Shown here in pieces: positions 63,731-64,000 of a stretch of DNA of 64,000 bases. Positions within the stretch are counted from its first letter, which is position 1, and each line of letters starts with the position of its first letter. The stretch is from contig OW203989.1 in NCBI GenBank assembly GCA_934047225.1, forward strand, positions 12,313,977 to 12,377,976, given 5' to 3'. The translations under genes and the position numbers were made by a program. This stretch comes from Ypsolopha sequella (taxonomy: Eukaryota; Arthropoda; Insecta; Lepidoptera; Ypsolophidae). The notes beneath the pieces are model-generated. The model saw nothing but the letters and a program-made list of their open reading frames with translations, was not told where the DNA came from and did no database searches.

Positions 63731-64000
63731 CTATCTGCGTATATACTAATATAATAAAGGAGAAACATTGTTTGTTAGTTTACTTGAGCTAATCCCGGAA
63801 ACTACTGACCTGATTTCACTTCACTATAGCAAAAAGAGTGGAGAATAATTTTATGATAATTTTTATCCCGGAAAAATGCATAGTTCCTGAGGGATGTGGA
63901 AACATTTGACATCTGTCAGTTTTGAATTATCTCAGTTTGGACGTATGTTGCTTTTGACATCTGCCACGTTTGACATCTGTAATTTTTGACACCTGTCACT
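63731..64000 (+). repeat. Helitron-like repeat start, runs off the window
   Basis: Begins near TATATACTAATATAATAAAG then GGAGAAACATTGTTTG, followed by CCCGGAAACTACTGACCTGA and TTTTATCCCGGAAAAATGCA. These phrases start a widespread lepidopteran repeat. Tandem GACATCTG(C/T)CA lines occur at 63,908-63,995. The right end is outside. Confidence 0.55.

Noticed and set aside
1..64000. CRISPR arrays, rRNA genes, bacterial-type operons
   Set aside because: No regularly spaced short repeats, no rRNA sequence, and the gene structures seen (introns, TATA/Inr promoters, LINEs, hATs) are those of an animal genome.

Overview
The window is AT-rich nuclear DNA from an animal and reads as an insect, most likely a moth or butterfly (Lepidoptera). 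The strongest clue is a repeat family present many times here, with one end reading CCGGCCAAGTGCGAGTC and the other GGTACGGAACCCTAAAA. I know it as a very abundant lepidopteran interspersed repeat. Helitron-type 3' ends (hairpin then CTAGT), decayed Jockey-like and RTE-like LINE fragments, several hAT elements and many foldback elements fit the same origin. There is no rRNA gene, no convincing tRNA gene, no CRISPR array and no intact long host gene. Most of the sequence is transposon debris at different stages of decay.

Layout. 0-5 kb: an interspersed repeat shared with 46 kb, a hAT relic (1,484-2,109) with a transposase C-terminus, and then a plausible host gene start on the + strand (TATA box at 4,822, a small 5' exon, and an exon coding for a signal peptide at 4,986-5,075). 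5-18 kb: a Helitron end, three copies of the CCGGCC family, foldback elements and much unassigned sequence. 18.7-23.8 kb: the largest element, a DNA transposon of about 5 kb with 0.9-kb terminal inverted repeats and an intron-containing, lightly mutated transposase-like gene. 24-31 kb: LINE/SINE tails, an RTE-like LINE end, a head-to-tail array of three CCGGCC-family units, an OTU-protease-like pseudogene, and a near-perfect 621-bp palindrome. 31-36 kb: two copies of a repeat that both end in a hammerhead-like motif, plus two further palindromes. 37.7-38.1 kb: a minus-strand promoter with TATA box, initiator and two exact three-unit heat-shock elements, followed by a short secretory-type open frame. 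38.4-48 kb: copies of a 395-bp element, a Mutator-like element, two Jockey-like LINE fragments (one split by a later insertion), and a nested Helitron cluster. 48-64 kb: four hAT elements, a 5'-truncated LINE with a 15-bp target duplication, a decayed reverse transcriptase, paired palindromic MITEs, a possible Harbinger-type element, and the start of another repeat running off the end.

Function. The only sequences that look host-derived are the start of a secreted-protein gene on the + strand near 5 kb and the heat-shock-type promoter with a small secretory open frame on the - strand near 38 kb. Both would need further exons, inside or outside the window, that I could not identify. Everything else with coding character is transposase, reverse transcriptase or another transposon-borne domain. 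The most unusual item is the 18.7-23.8 kb transposon. Its gene belongs to a protein family I recognise from many animal genomes but cannot place in a named superfamily with certainty.
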